DNA of 32,751 nucleotides. Origin: Parvibaculum sp. GTDB lineage: Bacteria > Pseudomonadota > Alphaproteobacteria > Parvibaculales > Parvibaculaceae. Below the pieces are notes generated by a model. It was given only the letters and a program-made list of their open reading frames with translations. It ran no database searches and was not told where the DNA came from. Positions within the stretch are counted from its first letter, which is position 1. The number at the start of each line of letters is the position of its first letter. The stretch covers positions 1 to 32,751 of the forward strand of contig JAHBYK010000028.1 in assembly GCA_019635965.1 (NCBI GenBank). Reading direction: 5' to 3'. This document shows positions 1-11,303 of this stretch, piece by piece. The position numbers were made by a program, and so were the translations under genes.

Positions 1-1
1 C

Positions 2-820
2 ATTGCCTTCTTCTCGGCGGGCGGCGGCATTTCCAAGAAGTTCGTGAAGGCGGTGAAGGATTCGGGTGCGGTGATGATCGACAATTCGTCGGCCTTCCGC
101 ATGGACCCTGACACGCCGCTCGTGATCCCCGAGATCAACCCGGAAGCGGCGCTTGCCCACAAGGGCGTGATCGCCAATCCGAACTGCTCGACGATCATCG
201 CCATCACGCCGCTGTGGCCGATCCACAAGGTGAACCGGGTGAAGCGCATCGTGGCGGCGACCTATCAGGCGGCGTCGGGCGCAGGCGCGGCGGCGATGGA
301 AGAACTCGAACAGGCGACGCGCGCCTTCCTTGCGAACGAGCCCTTCGAGCAGAAGATCATTCCCCATCCCTACCCCTTCAACGTGTTCAGCCACAATTCG
401 AATGTGGACCCGGAAACGGGCTACAACGAGGAAGAGCTGAAGATGGTGAAGGAGACGAAAAAGATTTTCGGCGATCCCGATATTCGCGTGACGGCGACCT
501 GTGTGCGCGTGCCGGTGCTGCGCGCCCATTCGGAGGCGCTGGACTTCGAATGCGAGAAGCCGATCACGCCGCAGGAGGTGCGCGAAATTCTTTCTTCCGC
601 GCCGGGCGTGAAGATCGTGGACGACCGTGCCGGAAACTATTTCCCGATGCCGAAGGACGCTTCCGGCCAGGACGACATTCTGGTCGGCCGCATCCGGCAG
701 GATATTTCGGATCCGTCGGGCCGCTCGATCGCCATGTTCGTGGCGGGCGACCAGCTTCTGAAGGGCGCGGCGCTCAACGCGGTCCAGATCGGCGAAATCC
801 TCGTCCGCGCGGCGAAATAG
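2..820 (+). CDS. asd: Aspartate-semialdehyde dehydrogenase, C-terminal part (5' end outside window)
   Basis: This enzyme reduces aspartyl phosphate to aspartate semialdehyde with NADPH, the branch point to lysine, threonine and methionine. The reading frame is open to the first bases of the window (IAFFSAGGGISKKF...), so the start codon and the N-terminal Rossmann nucleotide-binding motif lie upstream. Visible family motifs are FSAGGG, DNSSAFR and the active-site cysteine in NPNCSTI, followed by the catalytic-domain segments AASGAGAAAMEE and VPVLRAHSEA. The C terminus (GAALNAVQIGEILV) is typical. The visible 272 residues fit a family length of roughly 340. A GTG at 44 is in frame but is internal to the protein and is not a start. 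ilvD follows 197 bases downstream on the same strand. Confidence 0.96.
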   Translation: MAFFSAGGGISKKFVKAVKDSGAVMIDNSSAFRMDPDTPLVIPEINPEAALAHKGVIANPNCSTIIAITPLWPIHKVNRVKRIVAATYQAASGAGAAAMEELEQATRAFLANEPFEQKIIPHPYPFNVFSHNSNVDPETGYNEEELKMVKETKKIFGDPDIRVTATCVRVPVLRAHSEALDFECEKPITPQEVREILSSAPGVKIVDDRAGNYFPMPKDASGQDDILVGRIRQDISDPSGRSIAMFVAGDQLLKGAALNAVQIGEILVRAAK

Positions 821-1017
821 GGCTTGCGCCGGTTCCGTGAGGGCCGGGGCTCGCCGCCGCCAACGTCATTAACCCGATGCCGAATGTGGCTTCATGGCCC
901 TTCAATCCGGGGGCGTGACGGGGTATGTCCTGTGCGGAAATTCGACGCGCCGGGGGAGACGGTTTATTCTCCCCGCTGCCGGACATGCCGGCGCAAGCAC
1001 CAAAGGACGGGATCATC

Positions 1018-2880
1018 ATGGGCACTTACCGCTCACGCACAACGACGCATGGCCGCAACATGGCCGGTGCTCGCGGCCTGTGGCGCGCCACAGGCATGAA
1101 GGACGGCGATTTCGGCAAGCCGATCATCGCGGTCGTCAATTCCTTCACGCAGTTCGTGCCGGGGCATGTGCATCTGAAGGATCTCGGCCAGCTCGTCGCG
1201 CGCGAAATCGAGAAGGCGGGCGGCGTTGCCAAGGAGTTCAACACGATCGCCGTCGATGACGGCATCGCCATGGGCCATGACGGGATGCTCTATTCGCTGC
1301 CGTCGCGCGAGATCATTGCCGATGCCGTGGAGTACATGGTCAATGCGCATTGCGCCGATGCCATGGTCTGCATCTCCAACTGCGACAAGATCACGCCCGG
1401 CATGCTGAACGCGGCGATGCGGCTCAACATTCCGGCGATCTTCGTTTCCGGCGGGCCGATGGAAGCCGGCAAGGTGATGCTGCGCCAGGAGACCAAGGCG
1501 CTCGACCTCGTCGATGCGATGGTGGCGGCGGCGGACGACTCCTATACCGATGAGGAAGTGAAGACGATCGAACGCTCGGCCTGCCCGACCTGCGGTTCGT
1601 GCTCGGGCATGTTCACGGCCAATTCGATGAATTGTCTGACCGAAGCACTCGGCCTGAGCCTGCCCGGCAATGGCTCGACGCTGGCGACCCATGCGGCGCG
1701 CGAGGCACTGTTCCTCGAAGCGGGGCGGCGGATCGTCGGACTTGCGAAGCGGTATTACGAAGAGGACGACCAGTCGGTGCTGCCGCGCAACATCGCCTCG
1801 CGCGAAGCCTTCGAGAACGCCATGTCGCTCGACATTGCCATGGGCGGCTCGACCAACACGGTGCTGCACATCCTCGCGGCGGCGCATGAAGGCGGAATCG
1901 ACTTCACCATGGCCGATATCGACCGGCTGTCGCGGCGCGTGCCCGTGCTCTGCAAGGTTGCGCCCTCCAAGGCGGATGTTCACATGGAAGATGTGCATCG
2001 CGCGGGCGGCATCATGTCGATCCTCGGCGAACTCGACCGCGGCGGGCTTCTCCATTCGGGGCAGCCGACGGTTCACGCGCCGACGCTCGGCGATGCGCTC
2101 GACGAATGGGACATCGCGCGGCGCACGGCGAGCGGCGCGGCGAAGGAGCTTTTCCTCGCGGCACCCGGCGGCGTGCCGACGCAGACGGCCTTCAGCCAGA
2201 ACCGGAAATGGGAAAGCCTCGATCTCGACCGCAAGGGCGGCGTGATCCGCAGCGTCGAACATGCCTTCTCGAAGGATGGCGGGCTTGCCGTGCTTTACGG
2301 CAATATCGCGCTCGATGGCTGCATCGTGAAGACGGCGGGCGTGGACGACAGCATTCTGAAGTTCGCAGGGCCTGCGCGCGTCTTCGAGAGCCAGGACGAT
2401 GCGGTGAGCGCGATCCTGACCAACAAGGTGAAGGCGGGCGATGTGGTCGTCATCCGCTATGAAGGGCCGCGCGGCGGGCCGGGCATGCAGGAAATGCTCT
2501 ACCCGACCTCCTACCTCAAATCGAAGGGCCTCGGCGCGAAATGCGCGCTCGTCACGGATGGACGCTTCTCGGGCGGCACGTCGGGCCTTTCCATCGGCCA
2601 TGTCTCGCCGGAAGCGGCGGAAGGCGGCGCGATCGGCCTTGTGCGCGAAGGCGACATGATCGAGATCGACGTGCCGGGACGCGGCATCCACCTCAAGGTG
2701 AGCGAGGAGGAACTTGCCGCGCGCCGCGCCGAACAGGACGCGAAGGGCTGGCGGCCGGCAAAGCCGCGCAAGCGCGCCGTCTCCACCGCGCTCAAGACCT
2801 ATGCCGCCTTCGTGACCAGCGCCGCCAAGGGCGCGGTCCGCGACAAGGACGCAATCGACAAGGCTTCGGGCCTGCACTGA
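1018..2880 (+). CDS. ilvD: Dihydroxy-acid dehydratase
   Basis: IlvD dehydrates 2,3-dihydroxy-isovalerate and 2,3-dihydroxy-3-methylvalerate to the keto acids of valine and isoleucine, using an iron-sulfur cluster and Mg2+. The product is 620 residues, close to the usual ~615. Cluster and active-site motifs are present: NCDKITPGM, the cysteine-rich [40 protein letters not shown] and [15 protein letters not shown]. The frame extends upstream to 925, but the ATG at 1018 is preferred. It begins the conserved [19 protein letters not shown] start and has an AAAGGA ribosome site at 1002-1007. A strong intrinsic terminator lies just downstream. The long open frames on the opposite strand are GC-rich shadows of this gene. 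Confidence 0.98.
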   Translation: MGTYRSRTTTHGRNMAGARGLWRATGMKDGDFGKPIIAVVNSFTQFVPGHVHLKDLGQLVAREIEKAGGVAKEFNTIAVDDGIAMGHDGMLYSLPSREIIADAVEYMVNAHCADAMVCISNCDKITPGMLNAAMRLNIPAIFVSGGPMEAGKVMLRQETKALDLVDAMVAAADDSYTDEEVKTIERSACPTCGSCSGMFTANSMNCLTEALGLSLPGNGSTLATHAAREALFLEAGRRIVGLAKRYYEEDDQSVLPRNIASREAFENAMSLDIAMGGSTNTVLHILAAAHEGGIDFTMADIDRLSRRVPVLCKVAPSKADVHMEDVHRAGGIMSILGELDRGGLLHSGQPTVHAPTLGDALDEWDIARRTASGAAKELFLAAPGGVPTQTAFSQNRKWESLDLDRKGGVIRSVEHAFSKDGGLAVLYGNIALDGCIVKTAGVDDSILKFAGPARVFESQDDAVSAILTNKVKAGDVVVIRYEGPRGGPGMQEMLYPTSYLKSKGLGAKCALVTDGRFSGGTSGLSIGHVSPEAAEGGAIGLVREGDMIEIDVPGRGIHLKVSEEELAARRAEQDAKGWRPAKPRKRAVSTALKTYAAFVTSAAKGAVRDKDAIDKASGLH

Positions 2881-2907
2881 CGCCTTTCAAGGCCGCGCAA
2901 AATCAGA

Positions 2908-2938
2908 ACGGCAGGGGCGACCCTGCCGTTTTTCTTTT
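2908..2938 (+). terminator. Rho-independent terminator after ilvD
   Basis: A perfect 9-bp stem (ACGGCAGGG at 2908-2916, CCCTGCCGT at 2921-2929) with a GCGA tetraloop is followed by TTTTCTTTT. It sits 28 bases after the ilvD stop and also separates ilvD from the convergent VIT gene. Confidence 0.92.
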
Positions 2939-2960
2939 CGCCTGAGCCGCAACCGGATGT

Positions 2961-3662
2961 TCAGACCACGGTGCCGAACAGCGTGCCGATGGCCGCCGTC
3001 GCCGCCATGGCGAGCGCGCCCCAGAAGGTGACGCGCGCGGCGGCCTTCCAGACATTTGCCCCACCCGCCTGCGCCCCGATCACGCCGAGAACGGCGAGGA
3101 AGAGGAGCGAGGCAAGCGAGACGCCCCAGACAAGCCAGGAGGACGGCAGAACGAGAACCATGGCGAGCGGCAACGCGGCGCCCGCCGAAAAGGTTGCGGC
3201 GGAAACAAGGGCCGCCTGAATGGGACGGGCCGAGCTTACCTCGGTAATGCCGAGTTCGTCGCGCGCATGAGCGGCGAGCGCATCCTTCGCCATCAACTGA
3301 TCGGCGACCTGATGCGCAAGCTCCGGCGTGAGGCCGCGCGCGACATAGATATTCGCAAGCTCCTCGCGCTCGAAGGCGGGCTGGGTTTCGAGCTCGCGGC
3401 GCTCGCGGGCGAGATCGGCCGCTTCGGTATCCGACTGGGAGCTGACAGAGACATATTCGCCGGCGGCCATCGACATCGCGCCGGCGACAAGGCCGGCGGT
3501 GCCCGCGATCAGCACATCGGAGGGCGCGGCGGAAGCGGCGGCGACGCCGACGATCAGGCTGGCGGTCGAGACGATGCCGTCATTCGCGCCGAGAACGGCG
3601 GCGCGCAACCAGCCGACGCGCGAGACAAGATGACTTTCCCGGTGGGTAAGGTTGCGCGGCAT
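2961..3662 (-). CDS. VIT1/CCC1-family iron/manganese transporter
   Basis: This is a predicted inner-membrane divalent metal transporter of the VIT/CCC1 family, which moves Fe2+ or Mn2+ out of the cytoplasm. The 233-residue protein opens with the family hallmark ESHLVSRVGWLRAAVLGANDG, followed by GIVSTASLIVGVAAA and AGAMSMAAGEYVSVSSQ (membrane helices 1 and 2 with their metal-site residues). A cytoplasmic acidic/helical segment (residues ~80-140, SDTEAADLARERREL) follows. Three more hydrophobic helices complete the protein (AALVSAATFSAGAALPLAM, SLASLLFLAVLGVIGA, FWGALAMAATAAIG). The ATG at 3662 has a GGGAG ribosome site upstream. It lies 51 bases after guaA in the same direction and might be read through from it. 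Metal specificity cannot be told from sequence. Confidence 0.9.
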   Translation of the reverse strand: MPRNLTHRESHLVSRVGWLRAAVLGANDGIVSTASLIVGVAAASAAPSDVLIAGTAGLVAGAMSMAAGEYVSVSSQSDTEAADLARERRELETQPAFEREELANIYVARGLTPELAHQVADQLMAKDALAAHARDELGITEVSSARPIQAALVSAATFSAGAALPLAMVLVLPSSWLVWGVSLASLLFLAVLGVIGAQAGGANVWKAAARVTFWGALAMAATAAIGTLFGTVV

Positions 3663-3713
3663 GTCCGTTCTCCCGAAGCAGATTCAACGCTTACGCAAGG
3701 GACGCAACGAGGC

Positions 3714-5264
3714 TCACTCCCACTCGATCGTTCCGGGCGGCTTCGAGGTCACGTCATAGACGACGCGATTGATACCGCGGACTTCGTTGATGATGCGGGT
3801 GGAGACGTGACCCAGAAATTCATGGGTGAAGGGGTAATAGTCCGCCGTCATGCCATCGAGCGAGGTCACGGCGCGGAGCGCGCAGACATAATCATAGGTG
3901 CGCTCATCGCCCATGACGCCGACGGTGCGCACGGGAAGCAGCACGGCAAAGGCCTGCCAGATTTCATCGTAGAGACCGGCAGCGCGGATTTCTTCCAGAT
4001 AGATCGTGTCCGCCTTGCGGAGAATTTCGAGACGTTCGCGCGTGATCTCGCCCGGCACACGGATCGCAAGGCCCGGCCCCGGAAAGGGATGACGGCCGAC
4101 GAATTGCTCCGGCAGGCCAAGCTCGCGGCCAAGGGCGCGGACTTCGTCCTTGAAGAGCTCGCGCAGGGGCTCCACGAGCTTCATGTTCATGCGCTCGGGC
4201 AGGCCGCCGACATTGTGATGGCTCTTGATGGTGACGGACGGGCCGCCCGCGAAGGAGACGCTTTCGATCACGTCCGGGTAGAGCGTGCCCTGGGCGAGGA
4301 AGTCCGCGCCGCCGACCTTCTTCGCCTCGGCCTCGAAAACGTCGATGAAGGTGGCGCCGATGATCTTGCGCTTCTGCTCGGGATCGGTCACGCCTTCGAG
4401 CTTGCCGAGAAAGAGATCGCTGGCATCGACCGCGACGAGCGGAATGTTGTAGTGATCGCGGAAGAGCGAGACGACCTGATCGGCCTCGCCGGCGCGCATC
4501 ATGCCGGTATCCACAAAGACGCATTGAAGCTGGTCGCCGATCGCCTCATGCAGCAGCACGGCGACGACGGATGAATCGACGCCGCCCGAAAGGCCGCAGA
4601 TCACCCTGCCCTTGCCGACCTGCGCGCGCACTTTCGCAATTTCGGTCTCGCGGAAGGCGGACATCGTCCAGTCGCCCTTGCAGCCGCAGATGCGATGCGT
4701 GAAGTTCCACAACATGTCGCGGCCGCGCGGCGTATGCACCACTTCCGGGTGGAACTGCACGCCGTAGAAGCGGCGCTCCTCATCGGCGATGACGGCGAAG
4801 GGCGCGCCGCGGCTCTGCGCCACGACCTTGAAGCCCGGCGCGATGGCAACGACGCGGTCGCCATGGCTCATCCAGACGGGCTCCGTGCCGCCCTTGCCGA
4901 CGATACCGTCGAGCAGCGGCGTATCCTCGATCACCTCGATGGAAGCGCGGCCAAACTCGCGCTCGTCGCCGCCTTCGACCTTGCCGCCGAGCTGGAGCGT
5001 CATGGTCTGCTGGCCATAGCAGATGCCGAGGACGGGCAGACCGGCCTCAAAGACATATTGCGGCGCGCGGGGGCTGTTTTCGCGGCTGACGCTGGACGGG
5101 CTGCCGGAAAGGATGACGCCTTTGGCGCCGAAGCCCGACCAGATTTCATCCACCTTGTTGAAGGGAACGATTTCGCAATAGACGCCGCTCTCACGGACGC
5201 GGCGTGCGATGAGCTGCGTTACCTGGCTGCCGAAATCAATGATGAGAATACGGTCTTCGGTCAT
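3714..5264 (-). CDS. guaA: GMP synthase (glutamine-hydrolysing)
   Basis: GuaA aminates XMP to GMP using ATP and glutamine, the last step of guanine nucleotide synthesis. The 516-residue protein has the standard order. First is a class I glutamine amidotransferase domain with nucleophile GICYGQQTM and His-Glu pair VQFHPEV. Next is the ATP pyrophosphatase P-loop [10 protein letters not shown], and last the C-terminal dimerization domain ending in [10 protein letters not shown]. The open frame continues upstream to 5429, but [15 protein letters not shown] at 5264 is the conserved start. The upstream 55 residues overlap the TPR gene in another frame and are not protein-like. The stop of the TPR gene lies only 7 bases upstream, so translation is probably coupled. 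guaB is in the same - strand cluster. Confidence 0.97.
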   Translation of the reverse strand: MTEDRILIIDFGSQVTQLIARRVRESGVYCEIVPFNKVDEIWSGFGAKGVILSGSPSSVSRENSPRAPQYVFEAGLPVLGICYGQQTMTLQLGGKVEGGDEREFGRASIEVIEDTPLLDGIVGKGGTEPVWMSHGDRVVAIAPGFKVVAQSRGAPFAVIADEERRFYGVQFHPEVVHTPRGRDMLWNFTHRICGCKGDWTMSAFRETEIAKVRAQVGKGRVICGLSGGVDSSVVAVLLHEAIGDQLQCVFVDTGMMRAGEADQVVSLFRDHYNIPLVAVDASDLFLGKLEGVTDPEQKRKIIGATFIDVFEAEAKKVGGADFLAQGTLYPDVIESVSFAGGPSVTIKSHHNVGGLPERMNMKLVEPLRELFKDEVRALGRELGLPEQFVGRHPFPGPGLAIRVPGEITRERLEILRKADTIYLEEIRAAGLYDEIWQAFAVLLPVRTVGVMGDERTYDYVCALRAVTSLDGMTADYYPFTHEFLGHVSTRIINEVRGINRVVYDVTSKPPGTIEWE

Positions 5265-5271
5265 GTTCCGT

Positions 5272-5772
5272 CTACGGATCGGTTGGGGCGGGAATGGTGT
5301 CTTGCGGCCCGAGGCCGAGCGCGCGGGAAAGCTCCTGCGTCTCGCCGCAGGCGGCACAGAAGGCACGGAGCTTGCGCAAGCCTTCGGTGGCGGCGGCGCG
5401 GTCGCCCTCCTTGAGATCGAGCCGGGCAAGGCGGCTCAGGGCGGCCGTATCCGACGGCTCTATCGACAGTGCGATCTCGTAATATTTGCGGGCGAGCCGC
5501 GCCTGGCCGCGCGCCTCATGGGCGGCGCCGAGGCCGGTGAAGGCAGCCGCATTGGCGGGGTTTGCGACGATCGCCGTTTCGTAGAGTCGCTGGGCGGCAG
5601 CAAGATCGCCCTTGTCCAGCGCGGCAGCGCCCTTTGCCACAAGCGAAAGAGAGGCGCGTTCCGAGGCGGCATCGACATTCTTGGCGGCGGCGGGAGCAAC
5701 GAGGCCCATGGCCAGGATGCCAAGCGCGAAACACGCCGCAAGACAGATTTTCCGGGAAATTTCGGCCGCCAT
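5272..5772 (-). CDS. Secreted/periplasmic tetratricopeptide-repeat protein
   Basis: With the start chosen at 5772 this is a 166-residue protein. It opens with a signal peptide (MAAEISRK, a hydrophobic core [17 protein letters not shown], then APAAAKN). TPR-like helical repeats follow ([40 protein letters not shown] and the next unit), and the C terminus contains a CAACGE motif. An alternative start is the ATGATG at 5848-5853, which overlaps the rsmB stop codon and has a GAGG box. That start would add 26-27 residues before the signal peptide, so 5772 is favoured without being certain. Function is unknown. TPRs usually mediate protein-protein contact. The gene is embedded between rsmB and guaA with almost no spacing, so it is co-transcribed with them. 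Confidence 0.75.
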   Translation of the reverse strand: MAAEISRKICLAACFALGILAMGLVAPAAAKNVDAASERASLSLVAKGAAALDKGDLAAAQRLYETAIVANPANAAAFTGLGAAHEARGQARLARKYYEIALSIEPSDTAALSRLARLDLKEGDRAAATEGLRKLRAFCAACGETQELSRALGLGPQDTIPAPTDP

Positions 5773-5849
5773 CGATCCAGGCCCGTCGGAAGAGGAATGT
5801 CCGGTAGACCATCCTTCCCCGGACCCGTCAAGCCTCTTGCCGCGGCGCA

Positions 5850-7151
5850 TCATGCCCCAGCCTCGCGGGCGAAGATGGCGATGAAAAAGCCGTCGGTTCC
5901 GGCGGTTGCGGGGCTGAGACGGAGGGCGCCGCCCGCAGGTGCGGCGGGCGCGGGCTGGCCTTCGGGCCAATGGGCCTGCCAGTCCTGAAGCGCGAATCCG
6001 GGATTCGCGGCGGCGAAGGCAGTGGCACGATCCTCATTCTCGGAGGGGAGCAGCGAACAGGTGACATAGACGAGACGGCCACCGGGCCGGACGAGACGCG
6101 CGCCGCGCGCAAGCACTTCATCCTGTGCCGCGCGGTAGCCAGCGAGCATTTCCGGCGTGAGGCGCCAGCGGGCATCGGGGCTGCGGCGCCAGGCGCCCGA
6201 GCCGCTGCAAGGGGCATCGACAAAGACGAGACCGGCGCGGGATTCGAGATCGGCAAGGCTGGCATCGGGTCCGGCGGGGCTGAAGGGCGCGAGTACGCGG
6301 GTTTGCAGATTGCGGATGCCGGCGCGTTCGGCGCGCGGCACAAGACCGGCGAGGCGGCGGCCCTCAATATCGCAGGCATAGATCTGGCCGCGATTGCCCA
6401 TCATGGCGGCGAGCGCCAGCGATTTGCCACCGCCGCCCGCGCAAAGGTCCACCACCTGTTCGCCGGGCCTGGCGCCGCTGAGCAGGCAGGCAAGCTGCGA
6501 GCCCTCATCCTGAATTTCGATCGCGCCATCACGGAAGAGCGCAAGGCCCGGCAGATTGGCGCGGGAAAGAAGGCGGATGCCCCATGGAGACAGGGCACAA
6601 GGCTGCGCCGCAATGTCCGCTTCGGCAAGTACGGCGAGCGCCTTTTCGCGCGAGGATTTCAGCATGTTGACGCGAAGATCCGTTGGCGCGCGCTCGAGCA
6701 TGGCGGCCATTTCCGCTTCGAGGCGGGGACCGAAGGCGCGCTGCAATTCGTCGTGCAGAAATTCGGGATAGTTGAAGCGGATATGGGCTGGCGCATCGGG
6801 GCCGGGCAAGGAAGCGCGTTCGAGGGCTGCCCTCTCCTCGCCCGTCAGCGGCGCGGGCGCGTGGCGGGCGCCATCCGCCAGAGCCCCGATTTCCGCGAGC
6901 GGGCGCGCATCGATGAGATGAAGCGCGGCGAAGGCGAGAAGGCGCGCCTCGCCGCCTGGACAGGCGGCGGCAAGTTCCGCACGGCGGCGAAGCACGGTGA
7001 AAACGATTTCGCTGACGGCTGCGCGGTCCTTCGAGCCCGCAAAGCGGCTCGCGCGCGACCAGGAATCGAATACGCGATCCGCCGGGCGGGCGGTCCTGAA
7101 AATCTCGTCGAGGACTTCGATGGCGGATTGCAGGCGTGCGGCGGGTGTCAT
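5850..7151 (-). CDS. rsmB: RsmB/NOP-family RNA cytosine-C5 methyltransferase
   Basis: This is a SAM-dependent RNA m5C methyltransferase related to RsmB, which modifies 16S rRNA in E. coli. The 433-residue protein has an N-terminal NusB/RsmB-like helical region (SAIEVLDEIF, DRVFDSWSRASRFAGSKDR). The catalytic fold has SAM motif VVDLCAGGGGKSLALAA, motif IV VFVDAPCSGSGAWRR and motif VI VYVTCSLLPSENE. Both cysteines used by the family (PCSG and TCS) are present. The ATG at 7151 has a GAGGTGA ribosome site. The gene starts 30 bases after guaB, and its stop overlaps a possible start of the TPR gene. The exact rRNA target may differ from E. coli. Confidence 0.88.
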   Translation of the reverse strand: MTPAARLQSAIEVLDEIFRTARPADRVFDSWSRASRFAGSKDRAAVSEIVFTVLRRRAELAAACPGGEARLLAFAALHLIDARPLAEIGALADGARHAPAPLTGEERAALERASLPGPDAPAHIRFNYPEFLHDELQRAFGPRLEAEMAAMLERAPTDLRVNMLKSSREKALAVLAEADIAAQPCALSPWGIRLLSRANLPGLALFRDGAIEIQDEGSQLACLLSGARPGEQVVDLCAGGGGKSLALAAMMGNRGQIYACDIEGRRLAGLVPRAERAGIRNLQTRVLAPFSPAGPDASLADLESRAGLVFVDAPCSGSGAWRRSPDARWRLTPEMLAGYRAAQDEVLARGARLVRPGGRLVYVTCSLLPSENEDRATAFAAANPGFALQDWQAHWPEGQPAPAAPAGGALRLSPATAGTDGFFIAIFAREAGA

Positions 7152-7181
7152 TTCACCTCACCCGGTTCGCGGCCCGCGCGA

Positions 7182-8681
<1,500 letters not shown>

Positions 8682-8757
8682 CTATCGTGTGTTGGCGCTG
8701 GCTTTTAACACCTATATGCAGGAATGCAAAGGGCGGGATGACGCAGCCGCGAAATAT

Positions 8758-9516
8758 TCACGCAGGTTCTTCAGCGTCACTTCCAGGACGGCCCTTAAAG
8801 CCTTGAGCCAGAACATACATCTCCGCCGAATCGGCGCGGCTCGCCTCGGGCTTCACATGGCGGACGATGCTGAAGTGCTGCTTGAGGAGCGCCAGAAGCT
8901 CATTCTCCGTTCCGCCCCGCAAGACCTTGGCAAGAAAGGCGCCGCCGGGGGCGAGCACCTCGATCGCGAACTGCGCCGCAACCTCGCAGAGATGCATGAT
9001 GCGCAGATGGTCGGTCTGCTTGTGGCCCGTGGTCGGCGCGGCCATGTCGGAGAGGACGACATCGGCCTCGCCATCCAGCACTTCCTTCACGCGCTCATCC
9101 GCGCCCTCATCCAGAAAGTCCATCTGGAGAATGATGGCGCCGGGGACGGGCTCGGTTTCGAGATAGTCGATGCCGATGACGCGGCCCGCGCGGGGCGAGG
9201 CGCCATCCGACTTCACGCGCTTTGCTGCGACCTGGCACCAGCCGCCAGGCGCGCAACCGAGATCGACCACGCGGGCGCCGGGCTTCAGGAGGTGGTAGCG
9301 GTCGTCGATCTCCATCAGCTTGAAGGCGGCGCGGGAGCGGAAGCCCTCGCGCTTGGCGGCATGGACATAAGGGTCGTTCAACTGCCGCTCGAGCCAGCGG
9401 GCAGAGGAATTGCTGCGCTTGCGGGCGGTCTTCACGCGCACCTTCATGGCGCGGGCGCTGCCGGAGATCGCGCTTTTGCTGGTGCTGCTGCCGGTCTTTT
9501 TCGGTCCCCTGGCCAT
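8758..9516 (-). CDS. rlmE: 23S rRNA 2'-O-methyltransferase (RlmE/RrmJ/FtsJ)
   Basis: RlmE methylates the 2'-OH of a uridine in the A-loop of 23S rRNA (U2552 in E. coli). The 252-residue protein has the SAM motif [15 protein letters not shown] and the FtsJ catalytic tetrad: K in [13 protein letters not shown] in [10 protein letters not shown] in FLAKVLRGG and E in [13 protein letters not shown] (the sequence here reads [13 protein letters not shown]). A basic N-terminal extension of ~40 residues ([14 protein letters not shown]), compared with the ~209-residue E. coli protein, may help RNA binding and is common in alphaproteobacteria. Its ATG overlaps the stop of ppx (TAATG), so the two genes are translationally coupled. 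Confidence 0.95.
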   Translation of the reverse strand: MARGPKKTGSSTSKSAISGSARAMKVRVKTARKRSNSSARWLERQLNDPYVHAAKREGFRSRAAFKLMEIDDRYHLLKPGARVVDLGCAPGGWCQVAAKRVKSDGASPRAGRVIGIDYLETEPVPGAIILQMDFLDEGADERVKEVLDGEADVVLSDMAAPTTGHKQTDHLRIMHLCEVAAQFAIEVLAPGGAFLAKVLRGGTENELLALLKQHFSIVRHVKPEASRADSAEMYVLAQGFKGRPGSDAEEPA

Positions 9517-10847
9517 TAGGCACTCGCCTCCATGCGGGCCGGGCCGCGCTTCGACCGGTGACGGCGGCGGCGGCGCCTGCGGCTGTTCACATCCGCATCC
9601 ATGAGCGACATGAGGATGCCCTCGCGCAAGCCCCTATCGGCAACGCGCAGACGCTCTGCCGGCCAGGCATCGGCAATCGCCTCGAAAATGGCGCAGCCCG
9701 CGAGCACGAGATCCGCCCTCTCCTGCCCGACGCATGGATGGGCCGCGCGCTGGCGGTAATCCATGCCGAGAAGCGAGCGCGTGACGCGATGCACCTCGGC
9801 AGGTGAAATCCAGATGCCATCGACGCGGGAACGGTCGTATCGCTCAAGGCCCAGATGGACGCCGGCAATGGTCGTCACCGTGCCCGAGGTGCCGAGCAGA
9901 TGGAACGGGCGCGCGTGATCGCGCTCCTCGCGCAGCCGGCCGAGGAAGGGCGCCAGATGATCCGCCACTTCCCGAACCATGCGCTCATAGACCACGGGCG
10001 GCACATCGACGCCGCCATGCCGCTCGGCCAGCGTGACGACGCCGCAGGGAAGCGAAATCCAGTCGCCGATCACGGGACGGCACTTGCCCTTGCCATTGCT
10101 CTCCAGACGGACCCAGATCAACTCGGTCGAGCCGCCGCCAATGTCGAACACCAGCGCCGAAGCGCAATCCGCATCGAGAAGCGGCGCGCAGCCCGCGACG
10201 GCGAGACGGGCCTCATCCTCCGTCGAGACGATTTCGAGCGAGAGGCCTGTCTCGCGCTTCACGCGGGCGATGAAATCGCGGCCATTCGTGGCGGTGCGGC
10301 AGGCGGCGGTGGCGATGGTGCGGGCACGGTTCACGCCGCGGCGCTTCATCTTGTCGGCGCAAATGCTGAGCGCCTCGATGGCGCGCGACATGGCCGCTTC
10401 GCCGAGCGCGCCCGTGCTTGCAAGGCCCTCGCCGAGGCGGACGATGCGCGAATAGGCATCGACGACCTTGAAGCCTTCGGGTGCGCGGCGCGCGACGAGC
10501 AGGCGGCAATTATTGGTGCCGAGATCGAGCGCGGCATAGAGCTTGTCTTCGCGGATGGCCGGGCGGAGGGCGGGGGCGCGCGGCGCGGCGGGCTTTTGCG
10601 GCTTGGCGGGGACGGGCTTTTGCGCCTGAGCCGTGGTGGAGGCGGCACGGGCACCACCCTTGCCGCGGCGGCCGCGGCGGCGGCGGGACTTGCCGGGCTT
10701 CTTCTGGCCGGCGCCATCGCCACGCGGCTCCGCACCCTCCGCCTTGCCGGAAGGGCCGGATTCGGCCTGCGGCCGCAATGGCGGCCCCTGATTGGCGGCG
10801 GGGGCCCTTTCGGGGGCGCCCGTGCCGCCGTCACCTTGCTGGTGCAC
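9516..10847 (-). CDS. Ppx/GppA-family exopolyphosphatase / pppGpp phosphatase
   Basis: This is a predicted phosphohydrolase of the ASKHA fold acting on polyphosphate or pppGpp. The 443-residue protein uses a GTG start at 10847. Residues ~105-420 hold the catalytic region, with phosphate-1 motif [16 protein letters not shown], phosphate-2 motif [15 protein letters not shown], and [13 protein letters not shown]. It is shorter than two-domain Ppx and lacks the C-terminal HD domain. Unusually, it carries a ~100-residue N-terminal tail rich in Pro, Ala, Lys and Arg ([17 protein letters not shown]) and an Arg-rich C-terminal tail ([14 protein letters not shown]). Both look disordered and could bind nucleic acid or polyphosphate. 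Coupled to rlmE downstream. Ppx and GppA cannot be separated here. Confidence 0.85.
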   Translation of the reverse strand: MHQQGDGGTGAPERAPAANQGPPLRPQAESGPSGKAEGAEPRGDGAGQKKPGKSRRRRGRRGKGGARAASTTAQAQKPVPAKPQKPAAPRAPALRPAIREDKLYAALDLGTNNCRLLVARRAPEGFKVVDAYSRIVRLGEGLASTGALGEAAMSRAIEALSICADKMKRRGVNRARTIATAACRTATNGRDFIARVKRETGLSLEIVSTEDEARLAVAGCAPLLDADCASALVFDIGGGSTELIWVRLESNGKGKCRPVIGDWISLPCGVVTLAERHGGVDVPPVVYERMVREVADHLAPFLGRLREERDHARPFHLLGTSGTVTTIAGVHLGLERYDRSRVDGIWISPAEVHRVTRSLLGMDYRQRAAHPCVGQERADLVLAGCAIFEAIADAWPAERLRVADRGLREGILMSLMDADVNSRRRRRRRHRSKRGPARMEASA

Positions 10848-10989
10848 GTAACCCTATCCGGGAAGCGCCGGGGGCCCCTCGCAGGGCCGCGCTCCGCACC
10901 GGATTCCCTCAATTTTTCAGTTGTGTGAAGTGTAGCAGCCTGAGCCGCCGGGTAAAGGACGGGGAGAGAGGCCCCGCCGCCCCAAAGTG

Positions 10990-11018
10990 TTGACGAAGGC
11001 GAGCCCTGCGACTAGGTT
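10990..11018 (+). promoter_or_regulatory. Putative promoter of the tRNA-Gln gene
   Basis: A TTGACG box (10990-10995) is followed after exactly 17 bases by TAGGTT (11013-11018), which keeps the three most conserved -10 bases. It lies about 75 bases upstream of the tRNA. The remaining sequence between ppx and the tRNA (10848-10989) shows no gene. Confidence 0.45.
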
Positions 11019-11093
11019 CCGCGCAACCAAGGCCCGGAGCATCCGCGAGTCGAGCCGGAAACGGCGGAAATCAACGGATCTGCCTCACGCCAT

Positions 11094-11167
11094 TGGGGGA
11101 TCGTCTAACGGTAGGACAGCGGACTCTGACTCCGCCAGTCTAGGTTCGAATCCTAGTCCCCCAGCCA
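11094..11167 (+). tRNA. tRNA-Gln (anticodon CTG)
   Basis: The cloverleaf folds by eye. The acceptor is TGGGGGA/TCCCCCA with discriminator G and an encoded CCA (11165-11167). The D-arm is GTC-loop-GAC. The anticodon stem GCGGA/TCCGC encloses loop CTCTGAC, giving anticodon CTG. The T-arm is CTAGG-TTCGAAT-CCTAG. It reads CAG glutamine codons. Its 3' end is the attachment site of the integrated element, and the insertion leaves the tRNA sequence intact. Confidence 0.96.
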
Positions 11168-11168
11168 A
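11148..11168 (+). repeat. attL core: 3' end of tRNA-Gln
   Basis: These 21 bases run from the T-loop of the tRNA through CCA plus one base (GAATCCTAG...CCCCCAGCCAA). They are identical to 28162-28182. The match stops sharply on both sides (C versus G before, A versus T after), which defines the crossover segment. Confidence 0.93.
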
Positions 11169-11216
11169 AATCCATTAAATCATTGATAATAAAAGGCCTT
11201 TCGGCGCCATTGCCGC

Positions 11217-11255
11217 CTGTAACACGCAGGTGTGTCACAGAGCTGTGGCACACTA
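11217..11255. promoter_or_regulatory. Candidate integrase arm-type sites, left end
   Basis: Three related motifs lie 49-87 bases inside attL, just before the integrase gene. They are CTGTAACACGC (11217-11227, inverted), AGGTGTGTCACAG (11228-11240) and CTGTGGCACACTA (11243-11255, inverted). The last two match at 10 of 13 positions when aligned. Related copies occur at 28081-28106, just inside attR. The function is inferred from position. They could also be operators of the integrase promoter. Confidence 0.5.
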
Positions 11256-11303
11256 CCCCGCCAGGGAGCTGGTCCGGCGGCCCCAATATGGGAGCCAAAG
11301 TCC

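Noticed and set aside
1033..2877. A 614-residue - strand open frame
   Set aside because: It is exactly antisense to ilvD, whose motifs are unmistakable; the reverse product has no family features.
3267..4574. A 435-residue + strand open frame
   Set aside because: Antisense to the VIT gene and guaA; low-complexity, no recognisable motifs.
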